Shown here piece after piece: positions 1 to 12,552 of a DNA stretch of 64,000 nt. The notes beneath the pieces were generated by a model, which worked only from the letters and a program-made list of their open reading frames with translations, was not told the origin of the DNA and did not search any database. Source of the DNA: Blasia pusilla (Eukaryota > Marchantiophyta > Marchantiopsida > Blasiales). A program made the position numbers and the translations under genes. Each line of letters opens with the position of its first letter. Position 1 is the stretch's first letter. Location: positions 7,440,001-7,504,000 of the forward strand of contig CM114275.1 of NCBI GenBank assembly GCA_050084515.1, in the 5' to 3' direction.

Positions 1-154
1 GCGTGCATCAGCTACACTTTTGAAGCATCTGAAAGTAGGGTCTTGCAGATCTGCGTCTGCCCTTGAATCAGTGCAAGTAAAGTAGCACTTCACCCTGCCT
101 GTAATCACCCAACGGTATCATTGCATCTTCCATGATTCAACATCTCCAACTCAC

Positions 155-3100
155 ATAAGTCCCTCTGCGAATGTACAAAGAGACCAGATCATGTGAATCC
201 GGAAGAGCTCTCATTTTAGGAAGCCGAGTGTCATGGCTTCTGGCTGTGGTGAGTTTCTGGTAAATCTTACCTTCAATTTTCAGCTCGGATTTGTCAGCTG
301 ATTTGTGAGCTATTACCACCAAAACACAGATTAACAGAGTTAGAGGCCATCAAGGGAACTTTCTAGGAATTCAAATTAGCTAAGACATGGTTCAAGAAAG
401 AAAAGAGGCTCCACCTACCAAAGTATTGATATCGTCTGAGACCAGCAAAAATTCCACACTTGGCCAGCCAACGATAAGTCTGGGATTGGGCTGGAGAGAG
501 CAAATTCCTGCGTCCATCTTGAATATCTCCTTCTTCAAAGAACACCTTGAACACTCTATCAAATCCAAGCACACGTGCAATAGGTTGCTTGCTTGATTTT
601 TCTCTTCCTCAATCTGCAAGATTGACAGAAAGAAGGCAAACTATCATCATTTTATGAGTTCAGTGAGAACAACGCTTCTGCATTTCTGTGCTTTGTAAAT
701 TCGTAAAGAGTTCACACACCTGAAAATGATATCTCCCTGCCCGACTTACATAGCAGTGGTAGAGTCTAGAATTTTGGGCAATTCTCTGTCACACGAAACC
801 ACCAATAGTCCACAAAAAACTGCTTTCATAGATCATGATGTACAGGACGTTGCAACTCGTAACTGTATTAAGAAAAATATTTTCGGACATGAGAAGAATC
901 TCCCTCAAACCTGGATGATATTGGATGAGAAGACAATGAAGGGAGCCCAAGCTAATTCATGACATCTAAAGGCACAAGGCACTCAAAAACTTGCTTCCCT
1001 GAGGTCCCAATTCAGCTCAGGAGTTGTGATGTGAAGAATTCTTGTGATCATGAAACAACTAACGCATGCTGACCTCTTGCTGAAATGCCACAAAACTGTT
1101 GTAACGATTTACATCAGAGGCCCATGACTAGTTTTGAGCATGTAAAGCTGACCCACTCTTGAATTCCAATACCGATACCTTAGGTGGTTCCCTGGTAGTC
1201 TGCCGGCCATGTTGTCCGTCCAAATACCATAGATAGCGGCCCATCTCCTCTACTGGTATGTTCCCTATCTGATGGAGTTCTTCCAAAGTGAAAGCTTCTT
1301 CCAAGGGCATTCTGCAAGTCCGTGTTGGCAGAGAGTGATGGACAATTACTGGAAGAGGAAGACAAAATTATGTTGTATGCACCGTAGATCTGGGCACGAA
1401 AGAGTGTGACACACGTACCCTTTCAATCTCGTAAGGATTGGAAAGACTCGAGTAGGAAAGTCAAAAGTTCCAAGCACATGCAAGTGCTCTGTCAGTGGAG
1501 GCCATAGGTCAGATTCTCCAGGAGTTGGCCAATGCCTTCTCTCTGCTGAGAATGCCTTAGGAGAATCTTGTCTGACAGCAGAGAAGGGATCACAAGCAAC
1601 CTGTCCCAAGCTTTCCATTGCCCCATGGGATTGCTGAGGGAGTCCAAGCTGTGCAGACGGCCTCGACATATGGTTGAACTTACTATTTGGACTGTAAATT
1701 GTGGGGAGTGCTCCATATACTTCAGAGTTGTTTTCACAGTGTGCAACCCTGGTAAGTGTGCTACAGGAGCTCTGGGGATAAAAATCTTCTTCCTGGTGCG
1801 GAAGGCCAGAAGTTCCTGCCAGAAGCAACAAAACAAACAGGTCAAACTTCCATGAAAAAAGTCAAACCACCACTGCTGATGAAACTTTAGGCAGAAAGTA
1901 AACAAAATATCCTACAAACAGCTACCCATCAAACTCACATGTGGCATCAAGCCACGATTAAAATCTCTACCAGGCCTAGCACAGTGTAGGTAATTCGCAC
2001 TTAGATGCATTGTGCACAGAACGCCTGGAAGTATGAGGTAAAGCATAGTGGACGACCTCATGAAAAAGTCATCAGAGGGATCCATACTGATTTGAATCCA
2101 AGAGGCACTGCAAGACAAACCTTTTCTTTGAAGGGTAGATGGAGGAGCTAATTCAAAAGCTCTCAAGCATTGAAGCTCGGCAATGCCGTCCTCCATTAAA
2201 CCAAACTAGTAAAACTTAGGCAGAATTGAAATCTGGATACAGCACTGTCACTGACTTGTTGGCACTCAGAAGTATCACGCAAAGAAGGTGTGAAAGTACT
2301 AAGAAGCACATAAGAGACGAGTTCAGTAAGAACTCAAAATGTTATGCTTAACCCCGACCAGAAGTATAGATACTGGTTTGAACCCAAGAAGCACAACATA
2401 GCAAAACTTTTCTCTGGAAGGTAGATGGAGGTGCTAACTTGAAAGCGTCCAAGGATCAAAGTTTAGCGATGCTCGGAGGCGAGAAATGGAAACTCCTCGA
2501 TCCATCAAAACCAGACTTGAAAAGGTTGAGATGAGTTGAAATCCGATCAACACTGATTATGTATGAGAAATTAGGACATCAGACATTTACCTTGGATACT
2601 CTGAGGAGAAGGAGACGCAAGTCGGTCTTCTTCCAAACTGAGTTGAATAAGCTCGTCATCGTTCAAGACAAAAGATTGCTCCACTTTGTGAAATTGACCT
2701 ACACCTTCGACCCCCTCTGCGCACGGTACGTTTCTCCGAGGTATGGCGGCACGTGGGTAGTCGAACGTCACTTGCTCACAGAGTCCATTCTGTGGGTCTT
2801 CTTCAAAACAGAGCTGCATGAACTGCTGATACTCTCCCTCACTCAAGGGAGGAAATCTGTCCACATTGTAGGGTTGATGGACACCTCCGACACTGTTTGC
2901 AGGGTGAGGACTTGTCCAAGATGGAGCATTGCCCGGCTTGTTGGACTTCGCATATGGGTCATGTCTGTTTTCTGCCATCGACGGTGAACCCTTACAACTG
3001 ACAGCTCTTCCAGCAGTACGGATCGGGGATTTTGCGTATGCCCCATGGAGGAGGCCCCGGTCACCTGAAACATGTCCATCGGGTGCATTCCACTCATGTC

Positions 3101-3613
3101 CATGACTCGCACGCAAACCGTGAAGATCCATGGGTGGCGTGAATGGTGAAGTCTTACAGTTGGCCGCAGCTGAAGGGCTTGAGAATCCACCGTGCTCACC
3201 GTGTGGAATAGATTCATCACCGGGACCACACCCGTATACATAGCTCCAGCCATGTCCAGAGCTCACATTCGAGCTATGTTCAACTGCGTGTGACGAAGAT
3301 CCCGATGTACCAAATCGTTGGACATGAATTTGAGGGTGATGCCCGGCCGGTCCAGTGGAGTTTCTTCTGTTGGCTGGTGGTCCGCTTGTTCTGGCCAGAG
3401 GGGGGTAAAGCGAATTGATGGCAACGCTAGCATTCGATGAATGCTCTGGAGTTTCTGGCTCGTTGCAGTCTTCGAAAATGTCCTCGGAGCTTTCGTCCGA
3501 GGAGTCTTCATCCGCAATACCGTTGCTGAATGAGAATTCTTCTGAGGGAGTTTGGCGGAGGAGACTGGGCCTGAGTAAGTTCCACATATCCCGTTGGCCT
3601 GAAGCTCTTGACT
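155..3613 (-). CDS. Multi-exon plant gene, product not recognised
   Basis: I do not recognise the product. Exon 1 runs from about 3611 (or from an ATG at 3587) to 2591 and encodes a Ser/Pro/Gly/His-rich, probably disordered stretch with an acidic [11 protein letters not shown] cluster. It ends at the strong donor CAAG|GTAAATG in phase 1. Exon 2 starts at 1815 after a CTGGCAG acceptor, also in phase 1, and ends near 1421 at GG|GTACGTG. Further likely exons are 1348-1179, 819-750, about 613-419 and 297-155; the last two join in phase (TTTG|GTAGGT to CAG|CT). The C-terminal exons look folded and well conserved in character ([29 protein letters not shown]). Phases of the exon 2-3 and 4-5 joins are not resolved. 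No clear stop or polyadenylation site is seen on the left, so the gene may continue beyond position 1. Its intact reading contrasts with everything to its right. Confidence 0.55.
2080..2553. repeat. Diverged tandem duplication inside intron 1
   Basis: About 2080-2245 and 2360-2553 share long stretches: TTTGAAYCCAAGARGCAC, then GGTAGATGGAGG, a shared GCTCGG and a final GAAATC..ATCA/CAGCACTG. The period is about 280 bp. Both copies lie between exon 1 and exon 2 of the minus-strand gene. No open frame is shared, so this looks like intron duplication. Confidence 0.5.
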
Positions 3614-4034
3614 GCAAATAGCTATCAAAATCAGTGCCCGGAGTAGGAAACGAAAGACCCTAAACGATGACATTCACGCAACAAAAGGTTTGTGCTCCAT
3701 ACAACTCAGACTTCTAACTGCAGGTTCAAGTTACAGCTACATATCTACTCGCCCTCTCATTTCATCATCCACGACATTAATCACGAAAACCCAACAAGAA
3801 GACTGTACACGGAGCCTCCATTGTTCTTCCCCAAGTCGTCTTCTCCTTCATCGTCTGATTTGCCATGAAGTCCCTCGACCATCCCGGAGAGGGTATCGAA
3901 CCCGCAGGACTCTACTCTATTCTTCCTCTCCTGTTAACTGATTCCACGACTTAACTGCTACTAAATTCGCCTTCGACAACTAATTCGGGACATCCTGCTC
4001 TCCTCTAGTTCAAGTACCTTGTATTCAGCTCCCA

Positions 4035-4355
4035 GAGGCCAACAGTACATAAGTTCATTCATCGGCTAAAGTCACGAATGATTGCGTGATGAGAAGCTAT
4101 GAAGGGGAGGTTTCAGAGCTAACCCCAACGACCCTATGACTAGGAAAATTTACAGAGAATTGCGCAGGGAAGACATAAAGAAGCCTCCTAGACCGTTTAG
4201 TTACATTGCTGGGTTCCGGCATCCTCCGGAAGCCAACAGTACATGATGGCAGTCACTGGCTAAATCACTGAGGATTGCGGACGAGAACGCCTCGAGGAGA
4301 AAAGATGAACGGGACTGTGTCTGGTAATCCCTGAAGGCCCTATGGTTGGCAAAAT
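4035..4355. repeat. Weak tandem duplication
   Basis: Segments beginning near 4038 and 4222 share CCAACAGTACAT, then TCAYYGGCTAAA.TCAC, GCCCTATG-type and GG.AAAATT blocks in the same order, with a spacing of about 185 bp. Identity is low, so this is an old duplication at best. Confidence 0.3.
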
Positions 4356-4401
4356 TCGGGGGGAAAACTCAATTTGTTGAGGATCCAGCATATCCCACTT
4401 A

Positions 4402-4458
4402 TCTTCTTCTTTTTCTTCTTCTTCGTCTTCATCCTCCTCCTCCTCCTCCTCCTCCGTC
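4402..4458. repeat. CTT/CCT trinucleotide microsatellite
   Basis: Runs of CTT and TTC pass into a run of CCT units. The run creates a false proline-rich frame on one strand and a glutamate-rich one on the other. Confidence 0.9.
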
Positions 4459-4927
4459 CCCCACAACAGTTCGACCAGACGTCAGCCAACATGATATCCA
4501 CCGGTCATACCGACAGCAATTCGGTTGCATTCCGGACGAGGCTGATTTGAGAAAGACAGTGGAGAAAGCCTGAGATGGTAGTTCACATTGGCGACGGAGT
4601 GTCTGCACTCCTCCGCTCTTCATGCGGTACAAGCAGTAGGACAGGACGAATTAGGCGACTTTTGCATCCCGGAGATGCAGGCATGCCGTCGCTCACCACA
4701 ATTAGCTTCTAACTCCGCTCCAGCTCGTCTGACACCTCCTTGCAGTGCAAACTAGATGCCCGCCTTTTATATGCCGCGACCCCAACAGCGCAGCTCTCAT
4801 ACAGCTCGATCACACCCAACTCTCAGCCAAAACCCCGGATCATAACCAGCTTCCGCACATCTCCCTCTATATCGAAACTCATGGCGGTTTGTCTGGCTCT
4901 GATCCCAAAGCCCAGGCAAGGAAGACT

Positions 4928-4952
4928 CTTTCTCTCTCTCTCTCTCTATCTG
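4928..4952. repeat. (TC)n microsatellite
   Basis: An uninterrupted TC dinucleotide run, bordered by TATCTGTATC. Confidence 0.9.
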
Positions 4953-6611
4953 TATCTCAACTCAGGTAAGCTCGATTATGTTGTGCAGAGTATCTCGGAA
5001 GCTCCACAATGGAACTCTCTGTATGGGAAGCATTCCCGGAAGAACAAGAGTTTTCCTCCCCTCGTGTTACTTTCCTCACTCGTCGAAATTCGGTGTGGTA
5101 CGCACTCACACCAAATGATAGACTCTTCCTTCTCATACGCTGGTACCTTCCGCCCCTTTGCGCACTCATCCCAAGTCACGAGTGAACCCATGAGGAGTCT
5201 ATGGTCACGAGGCTACGACAAGCCCTGCCTGCTGGAGAGGCTATGTCTTCTGTCCTTTCTCTCTCTCTCGTGCCGGTAGTGCCTGTCGCAAAGGAGGTTA
5301 CGACAGGCACCATATTACGAGGAACGGTCTGCTCTATCCGCCTCCTCTCATTGCACAGCGCTGCCTACCTCCCTACCATCACTCGTTACATTCCTCGGGA
5401 CCTCTCACCCCTCCGACGGATTCCGAGCTCGGCTCTCCTCCACAAACAATTCAGAGAATCTCAGCCTCGGAATCCCGTCACGACCCACGACTTCCCACTC
5501 CTCACTCGCATTTTCGTCCTACGCCTGTCCTCTCGTCTCCTCACCTCACCCCTAGTTCCCAGCTGACGCCATACCCATCTATCTATCTATGCAATGAAAT
5601 CAAATCAATGCAACATACGACACCGCCGCCCTTACCCACTCATCAATGCTGGCTCCTCCTCCATCTCTCAGACTCTCAGTCTTCCGATTCTCTCCGCACT
5701 CCGGTATGTGCATTGTGCCCCCACGAACTGCTCCCGTATCCGCTCTCTTCTCAAGTATAATTCCCGATCGCGAGGCCGCACTCGAGTTTTCTCCATCTCT
5801 CCATCTCTCTTTCGCTCTCCCTGAGTCCCTCCCTCCCTCTCTCCCTCACAGCTCTTGGTTTATCCCCTGAACTCCCTCCCAACCCCGAAGTTCGCAGCTG
5901 CAGTCTCCGGACGACATTATTTCGCTCACATGAAAGCCGCGTGCGGCATGCCTCGGGCCAAAAGCACCTGAGCATTTATATCTCGCACTCTTCCGGATAA
6001 ATCGGATCGGAGGCCGATACCGAACGCCGCCGCCACAGCTTGCCAGTTTCGGACAGGCATCTCCGGATTCCACGCTCCTGAATCCAGGGAGCCCCGCTAT
6101 TCTTGGCTGATAGCTATTTCAGAATCCCCTCCGGATTATCTGCAGCAAGGAACGCTCTTTTTTGGAACGTTGAAAGCCTTGATGTATGACGTGAAGTATT
6201 TTTATTTTTATCTTTTCAGAATTCGATTCATATTAGGGTTCCAAATATAAGTATTAGGGTTTTATTTATTATCATTTGGAGAAATTTCTCAAAGTAATGT
6301 CCTCTATTCATCCACCCTTCCCCTCTTTTCCCAAGTCCTTTCTTATTTGTCGTATTTGTCGTATGTGCTTCTCATTTTGGTTCGATTCATGTCTATATTT
6401 TTTATCCTTTCCGTACCTACACTTTTCTTCTCATCTATTTTATCTCGAAAGGGCCCATGATCTTTTTACACTCTTAGCAACTCTACATATTCATGAGTTC
6501 ATTTTTGAGAGGGGGTTGAGACTAGAAGTCCTAGGTGATGTCGGTAGGTGAGATTTTATGTTAGAGGGAGCATTACCGTGGACGGAAAGAGAGTTGTTTG
6601 CCAGGACCGCT

Positions 6612-9600
6612 CGTTCGAATGGGGATGACAGGACAGTTGTTGGCGGAGGATTATCGCACGATTTTATTGGAGGGGGCCATCTCCTCTTCTTGGTGAGTTG
6701 CATCCATGCATCGACCCGCATCGGCTCCCCGTGTGGGGACCCGTGGGTCGTCTAGTCGGGATACTAAATGCCCATGTTGTCCCGAATTCTTCACTCGTTC
6801 AGGAATTCGGAACCACTTAGCGACTAAACATCCTGACTTTGATATATTTGGATGGATGGTCCCTCCTGTCGACCATGGATGCTCTCCGGTGCTTCCCGCA
6901 TCATCGCCCCCTCCTGAGGCATGGGAGTGGTTGAGGTCCCACTAGGGCAGCATTATAGGTCTCTTCGAGACCCGTTTTCCCTGCCCGAAGTTGTTTCATA
7001 GGATCCCCCATGCTATTCGGGACGACCTCCGCCACGCATTCCTCCTTCCCCTAGCTAGGATCGCTCTTGATCCTATGGATGAGCTCTCTTGGTACCTACT
7101 ACTTCTCCTTCCACGATGGTGTCTTCGTTACACTCGAGGAGGAAAGGCCGATCATAGAGAGGTCATGGCACGTCTGAGACGCTTTCGAGGAGGTGATTGG
7201 GAGTCTCTGCAGAGTGAGTATGTGGCATTCGCCAGAGGTAGTAGTTCACATGGTTTCCCGGCGGACGATCTTGGAGCAGCCAGGTTGCGACGATGTAGGA
7301 CATTGGGGCGTGCCGTACTCGCGAGCTAAACGTGCTCTTCGCCCGATGGACATGGCTCCTTCTTCAACTGTTACCATCGATGCCCTCCGGAGGCTACATC
7401 CTCGTCCAGCGGTTGACATTCCAGCTTTTGCACGTGACTTCCATCCTCACACGGCTATATGCCTTGACCTGTCCCTCTTTGCACGGGCACTCGGACGTTC
7501 TCGAGGATTGCGGCGAAGGTTTATGCAGTATGATGTACGAACACCTTCGTGATTGCTTTCCTTCCGAGGACACCGCTAGCGGCTTCTCCAAGTTGCTTCA
7601 GGTTGCCTCTCACCTAGCTCAGGGGAGAGTGCCAACAGCAGTGGCCCAAGTATTAGGGGCGGGGTGACTTTTGGCGTTGTCGAAGGAGGGTGGTGGTATC
7701 CGTCCGATTGCCATAGGTGAGGTGCTCTTGCGGTTGGTGAGTCGTACTCTTGCTTTGCAATTCCGTGAGGCTTTCCAATCACATCTGAGTCGGCATCAGT
7801 TTGGAGTTGCCACGCCAGCCGGATGTGAGACAGTTGCCTTAGGTTTGAGGGCTTGTCTAGATGTACATCCAGAGTGGGTGGTTCTCCAAGTGGACGTGGA
7901 GAACGCCTTCAACTCAGTATCTCGGGCTACTATATTCACAGAGTTCGAGGGGGCGGGTGGCCCCATGGCGAGCCTCATTCCCTTTGTGCAGGCTTTCTAT
8001 GGGGCCCCTTCGGCCCTCTATTTCCACCATGGTTGATTCGAGGAGGAGGTCACGGTCTTGGAGTCTGCTACCGGGACTCGTCAGGGTGACCCTCTGGGTG
8101 GCGCGTCGTTTGCCGTGGCTCATTACCGAGCGGTTCTTTCTACAGTGGAGTCTTCCCCGCGTTGCATGTTCCCTTCGCTGGCAGATGATACTCATATTGT
8201 TGGTCTTGGAGATCTGGTTGTCCCTACATTCGAGCACTTTTCAGCATAGTTGGCACGTGTCGGCCAGGCGGTGAAGGTGGGGAAGTGCAAGGCTTGGTCT
8301 CCATCAGGCCTACGTGATGATCTACATTTACCCGACGGCTTCTTGTGACGTGTCGGAGGGCTTCGAGTCTTGGGAGTCCCGCTCGGGAGCCAGGACTTTG
8401 TATCGAGTTTCGTGGCAACGGCTCTTACCGAGGATCTTCTCCACGTTGATGATCTTACGAGGATTGGTGACCCTCAAGTAGCCTTCGGCATTCTCTCTTC
8501 TTGTTTTGCTCGTAGACCTGGTTACCTCACTAGAACGGTCTGGACATCTAGTCACCTTTCTTCCCTATATAGATCCTTTGATAGGAAGCTCATGCAGATG
8601 TTTGGGGATCTTCTAGGACCTGGCTCCTTAGAGTGCCCCATGGGGGAGTTAGCTTGTAGACAGGCCTCTTGGCCGATTTCTTTTGGTGGAGTAGGTCTTC
8701 TCTCGATCGAGTTAGTGGCGCCCTCCGCTTTTTTAGGGAGTTGGGCCATAGTGGCACCCCTCCTTTGCTCCAGATTTTTTGTTAGAGATAGACCGCTCCT
8801 TCTACACTACGTCTCCCAGGTTGAGGATGGCTCTTTCCCACTTCAGTCTTCACTCACAGCTTGTAGAGATTCCCTTCGAGTTGAGGCCAGAGCCGTTCTC
8901 CCCACTTTCTCCTCCTTAGTTACCTCGGTCGATCTGGGCTCCAATCTTCCTTGATGGAAGCCCACTTTGAGGCGATTTTAGAGGCACTATGTCGGCGGGA
9001 ATATCCCCATGGAGGTCGGGGCCCGTATTCGCTCTTGCTCGGAAAGGGGGGCTCATGGGTAGCGCCCCTTCTCCGAGCTTTCCGTATGGCACCACTTACC
9101 TATACCACAGCGATGCGGTTCGCTTGGGCCTCCCCAACCATCGGTGGTTGGTTCGACACACCTGCATGAGTGTCGCGGAGCCTAGATCCACTTGGTGTGC
9201 ATTTGGCACGCTTTGTCGATTGGGGTGAGAGGATAGCCACTCACGATGCAGTGTGGGATATCATGTTCAGTATTGCTCGGGAGAGTGGCTTCCATGTGCA
9301 GAGAGAGAGGCACTACTCCATGCGGGATTCCCTTATTCGTGATGATCTCTACATGACACGAGAGGCTGAGGTGGTGGTGGCGGACGTGGTAGTCACAGAT
9401 CCTACGCGGGAGGCAGTGCGAGCCCAAGTGGTGGCCCAAGGGCGAATGCTACAAGGAGCGGCGGCGGTGAAGAAGACACATATCTACAGTCGACTTCACG
9501 AGGGACACATCTTCATCCCCCTGGCCATAGAGATGTATGGGGCTATGGGGGAGAGGTTCGACTCGTTCCTTACGGACTGCGCCCATCATCTCCACTCGAG

Positions 9601-9948
9601 AAATGGGTTGTCCTTAGCTACTGCGATTCTCTATTGTAGGCAACGGATCTCCATAGCGTTGCAGCGTGCCCAGGCTAATGGGCTTTTGCGGCGGGCTCAG
9701 GCTGTGGGAGACGCCGGCGCTAGAAGCCCACTTAGTATTAGTCATAGCTTTCTTGTTGTTGCTGATATTGTCTCTGCTGGTGGTGAGTTTCGTATGGGGA
9801 ATGCCCCCTTCTTCCTTTTCTAATCTTGTGTTCCCCCTCTTTTATACTTCCGAAGGATTTTCCATCACTCGTTTTTATCGAAGTGCATCTTCTTCCTTTC
9901 CCGAGACGTGAGTCACGACGTCTCGCGAATCGCGACCGTTCGAATGGG
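6612..9948 (+). mobile_element. R2-like non-LTR retrotransposon, decayed
   Basis: The segment carries, in order, a Cys/His zinc finger, a reverse transcriptase and an endonuclease-like domain, the layout of site-specific non-LTR elements of the R2 type. The 12-mer CGTTCGAATGGG occurs at 6612-6623 and again at 9937-9948, each followed by a related GATGACAGGA/GATAAGTTATGACAGGA stretch. It could be a target duplication or a repeated end. Exact 5' and 3' limits are inferred. A 5'-truncated relative lies at 24,600-25,254. Confidence 0.6.
6706..9823 (+). pseudogene. Broken ORF of R2-like retroelement: zinc finger, RT, endonuclease
   Basis: The family product would bind its target, nick it and copy its RNA at the nick. 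The zinc finger is at about 6766-6840 (CPCC, then LATKHPDF). The reverse transcriptase runs about 7671-8940 in frame 3, with SKEGGGIRPIAIG, HQFGVATPAGCE, LQVDVENAFNSV, GTRQGDPLGG and the catalytic LADDTHIVG in place of YADD. The last part, 9170-9823, has THDAVWDIMF and VVVADVVVTDP and resembles the PD-(D/E)XK endonuclease that follows the RT in these elements. It is broken by TAG at 6943, frame changes near 7322 and 7520, TGA at 8034, TAG at 8247, TGA near 8345, another frame change near 8950 and TGA at 9167. It cannot make a full protein. Confidence 0.75.
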
Positions 9949-9949
9949 A

Positions 9950-10699
9950 ATGATAAGTTATGACAGGATAGTCTCACTAATCATTGTCCTCTCTCCCTCC
10001 CTCGCCAACTGACAGAATCTTTCACGTTCGCCTGCCTCCGTCCGCGTCGCGTTGGACTTTAAAGTCTACAGTAGACCTCGAGACGGACGGTTTATCGCCG
10101 CCGACCATCTCCGTCGCTCCGACGGCCGGGTCGTATCGGGTCCCCGCAGCACGGATTGACTCAACTACAGTTAACAACAGCCTCATCCGCTTCTTGCCTC
10201 CGACGCTCGTGAGAGTTTGAATGAGCGGCCCCAGCGGCGTCGGACTAATGGAGTAGGTCCATTTACGTACGCCACGTGACAAACGAGATGATATATTTAT
10301 TTGTTTATACAAGTATTGGCTTAAATTAAATTAAATACTTTATCGCGTTTCCTTATCGTGCTATCAATCCCAAAAAAATTCGAAATTATAAGCTTTAATA
10401 CAAGCTTGGAGAGGGAGGTATTTGCTTAAGCGGGGCCAAGCGGGGCTTTCATTCCATGAGCGGCCCAACTCCAAATATTAACGCTCAAGAAGCCCTTAGT
10501 ACGTGCCACTTCATATTTGCAGCCGGTCACACCTCATGTTTTTGTATGAGAGTATTGTCATGTTTTTGTATGTGAGTAATTTCCTGTTTACAGCAAATAT
10601 GTTGTGTCTGAAATATTCTCTGGTGTTACGATTGACGATTAGTCTTGATTTTTCCCTGGCACTGTTCATTGTAGTATTGGTGAGGGTGGAGGCCTCCAA
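9950..10699. other. Intergenic gap
   Basis: The first 250 bases are CG-rich and short frames there look like noise. The stretch after 10,270 is AT-rich. I see no gene or structured repeat. Confidence 0.4.
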
Positions 10700-11969
10700 A
10701 TGGATGGTCGTGAGTTGTCCACAGAGAATGATGTGCTTGTCCTAGATGCTCTTGATTTGAGTAAGCAGCATTATCCTATGGATGAATTTGACATAATCAG
10801 CGGTGACCAAGTACAAGAAAAGAAGTGTGGTGCATATCGGTCCTCTCCGTTATCAACACACAACAAAGCTGTGTTTGACTTATGGAGACCCTCCGCGTTA
10901 AAGAACGAGCCCAATCTGCAGGGTTTCACGTTGGAAGAAGGTAAAATTCAATTATGTGTTTGTTTGAATGTTGACTGCGGCTAAATCTTGGTGTTTAAAA
11001 GCTTTCATATAGCCACCATTCTCTGCACTTTCCAATGTTTTGGCTGACTTCTTTGCTTGTCTCAAATGTTATTCAGTCCAGAGGCAAGCTGATCGCAATC
11101 GATTGAATGAAGTCTTCATGAACTTTGATGAGTTCGAGTTTGCTCTCGACTGTTGGTGCTCACTGAATTCCAGAGCGAAGCACTGTGCACGGACAAACAA
11201 ATGGTATAGATTGCGGACCTGTAGATATGGCGCAAAGATACGAGGGAAAGGATTTCCTGCATACCAACCGTCAACGTCGCCTACCAAGTGCGAATATCCT
11301 GATGAGGCGTATAAGGATATAATGGACGCGGATACTCCCTTGCAACCTAAGCAAGCGGATAATTCCTTGCATCACTCTTCGACAGCTAAATTATTCGAGA
11401 GAAGTTAGCAGGTGGCAAAATGCCTTGGGGCAGCCAAGATGGCTGCAACCTCCTCCGAGAAAACTCAACAAGCGGCTAATATCGATTGGGGCACCCAAGT
11501 TGCGGCTAATTTACCCCAGAGAACTGAAGAAGATGCTGCTGAATGCTTGGGGGAGGCAGAAGTGGAGGCTAAATTCAATGTAGCAATAGAGCGCGACCCA
11601 CTACTCACAGATGAGACGCAAGTGGCGGATATCACCTTCGAAACAATGGTGGTCAAGACCGATTTGGGTAGTGCATTGGTTGGGAACTTACATGTGGAAT
11701 CCATCGTCCTCACTTCTGATTTGATTCAAGGAAGTGAGAGAGTTGTTAGGCATGTGAAGGATACTTGTGTGGTGGTAAAATCCAATGTATGTATTTCAGT
11801 GCATGACTCGGAGGGATCTAAACACATTCCTCAGCCTCTTGCGCCTAAACTTTCCAATGATAAAGAGAGGGCAAATAGTTTTTGGTCTCAAGCCATGGAT
11901 ATCCTAGATGTCCCAAGAGTAAGTCAGTGCTTCAAGATCCTAGAATCCCCACACGATCTGAAGGAATAA
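10700..11969 (+). pseudogene. Two-exon ORF, possible MULE/FAR1-like N-terminal part
   Basis: Exon 1 (ATG 10,700 to 10,940) ends at GAAG|GTAAAATTC in phase 1. The next exon starts at 11,077 after TTATTCAG and fits in phase (S-V-Q-R-Q). Exon 2 begins with FDEFEFALDCWC and ARTNKWYRLRTCRYG, with a Cys/basic pattern like the DNA-binding heads of FAR1/MULE proteins; that identity is tentative. TAG at 11,406 interrupts the frame, which then stays open in the same frame to 11,969. Residues around the stop form degenerate repeats of a QxAAN type, and their DNA contains GCGGCTAAT, the core of the motif scattered through the next 12 kb. A MuDR-type domain follows directly downstream. Confidence 0.45.
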
Positions 11970-11971
11970 AT

Positions 11972-12454
11972 GCACCATGGCGTCCACAACACAGTAAAAG
12001 GCCCCACCAACCGAGATTCAAAATTTCTTTCAGTGAACCTACGGTTCACTCCGAAGAAATTTTGCAGAAGGGTAGAAAGCGTGGACACATGAGAAGTGAA
12101 GTGGAATCCATCCAAATAGCAACTACGGCCAGAGATGGAAAATGTGGAGAATTTGCTAGGTACATTTGCACCCCAAAGGAGAAGGACAAACGGTGTGATT
12201 GGAGACTGCGTTGCCAATGACACAAACGCTCTGATTCTTGCAAGATAACTGTTTGTATGTTGAAGCACACATGCCCTAGTCACATTCATACATGGAGGGG
12301 GTCTACTCATAAGGCAAAATGGTTGGCAATGATATTAGCAGACAGGGTTGCCAACCAACCAAACATTCCTGTGGGCAGGTTAGTGAAGGTGATGTTCCAT
12401 ACTTACGCTGTCCAGTTTTGGAATGGGGGTGTCCAGCTCCCAACGTGGTATTAG
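11972..12454 (+). pseudogene. MuDR-type transposase DNA-binding domain fragment
   Basis: The frame reads KDKRCDWRLRC, a TGA at about 12,218, then SDSCKITVCMLKHTCPSH and KAKWLAMILADRV. The C-x-W-R-L, C-x-I-x-V and HTC elements followed by a helical basic segment match the N-terminal zinc-binding domain of plant MuDR transposases, which recognises terminal repeats. The catalytic core expected further downstream is missing. Only a minus-strand SWIM-like fragment follows, so the locus has been rearranged. The single in-frame TGA inside the domain marks it as dead. Confidence 0.6.
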
Positions 12455-12552
12455 CTCATCACTCTTAACCACTGGAATACTTGTACTATAAATATGACGG
12501 ATGAAATCATTTGTTCAGATGGGATCAAAAAATTTCTGTGAGTCCATACCTA

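Larger units (their letters stand above)
3618..6270. other. C/T-rich upstream region, no convincing gene
   Basis: This stretch lies upstream of the minus-strand gene and is strongly pyrimidine-rich on the plus strand, which opens several long but unconvincing frames. It probably holds the promoter and possibly 5' noncoding exons of that gene: a TATTTGCAG acceptor sits directly before the first coding exon at 3612. I could not fix a transcription start. Confidence 0.35.

Noticed and set aside
4346-4573. Proline-rich or glutamate-rich protein around the CTT/CCT run
   Set aside because: The frames are produced by the microsatellite on both strands and have no further coding character.
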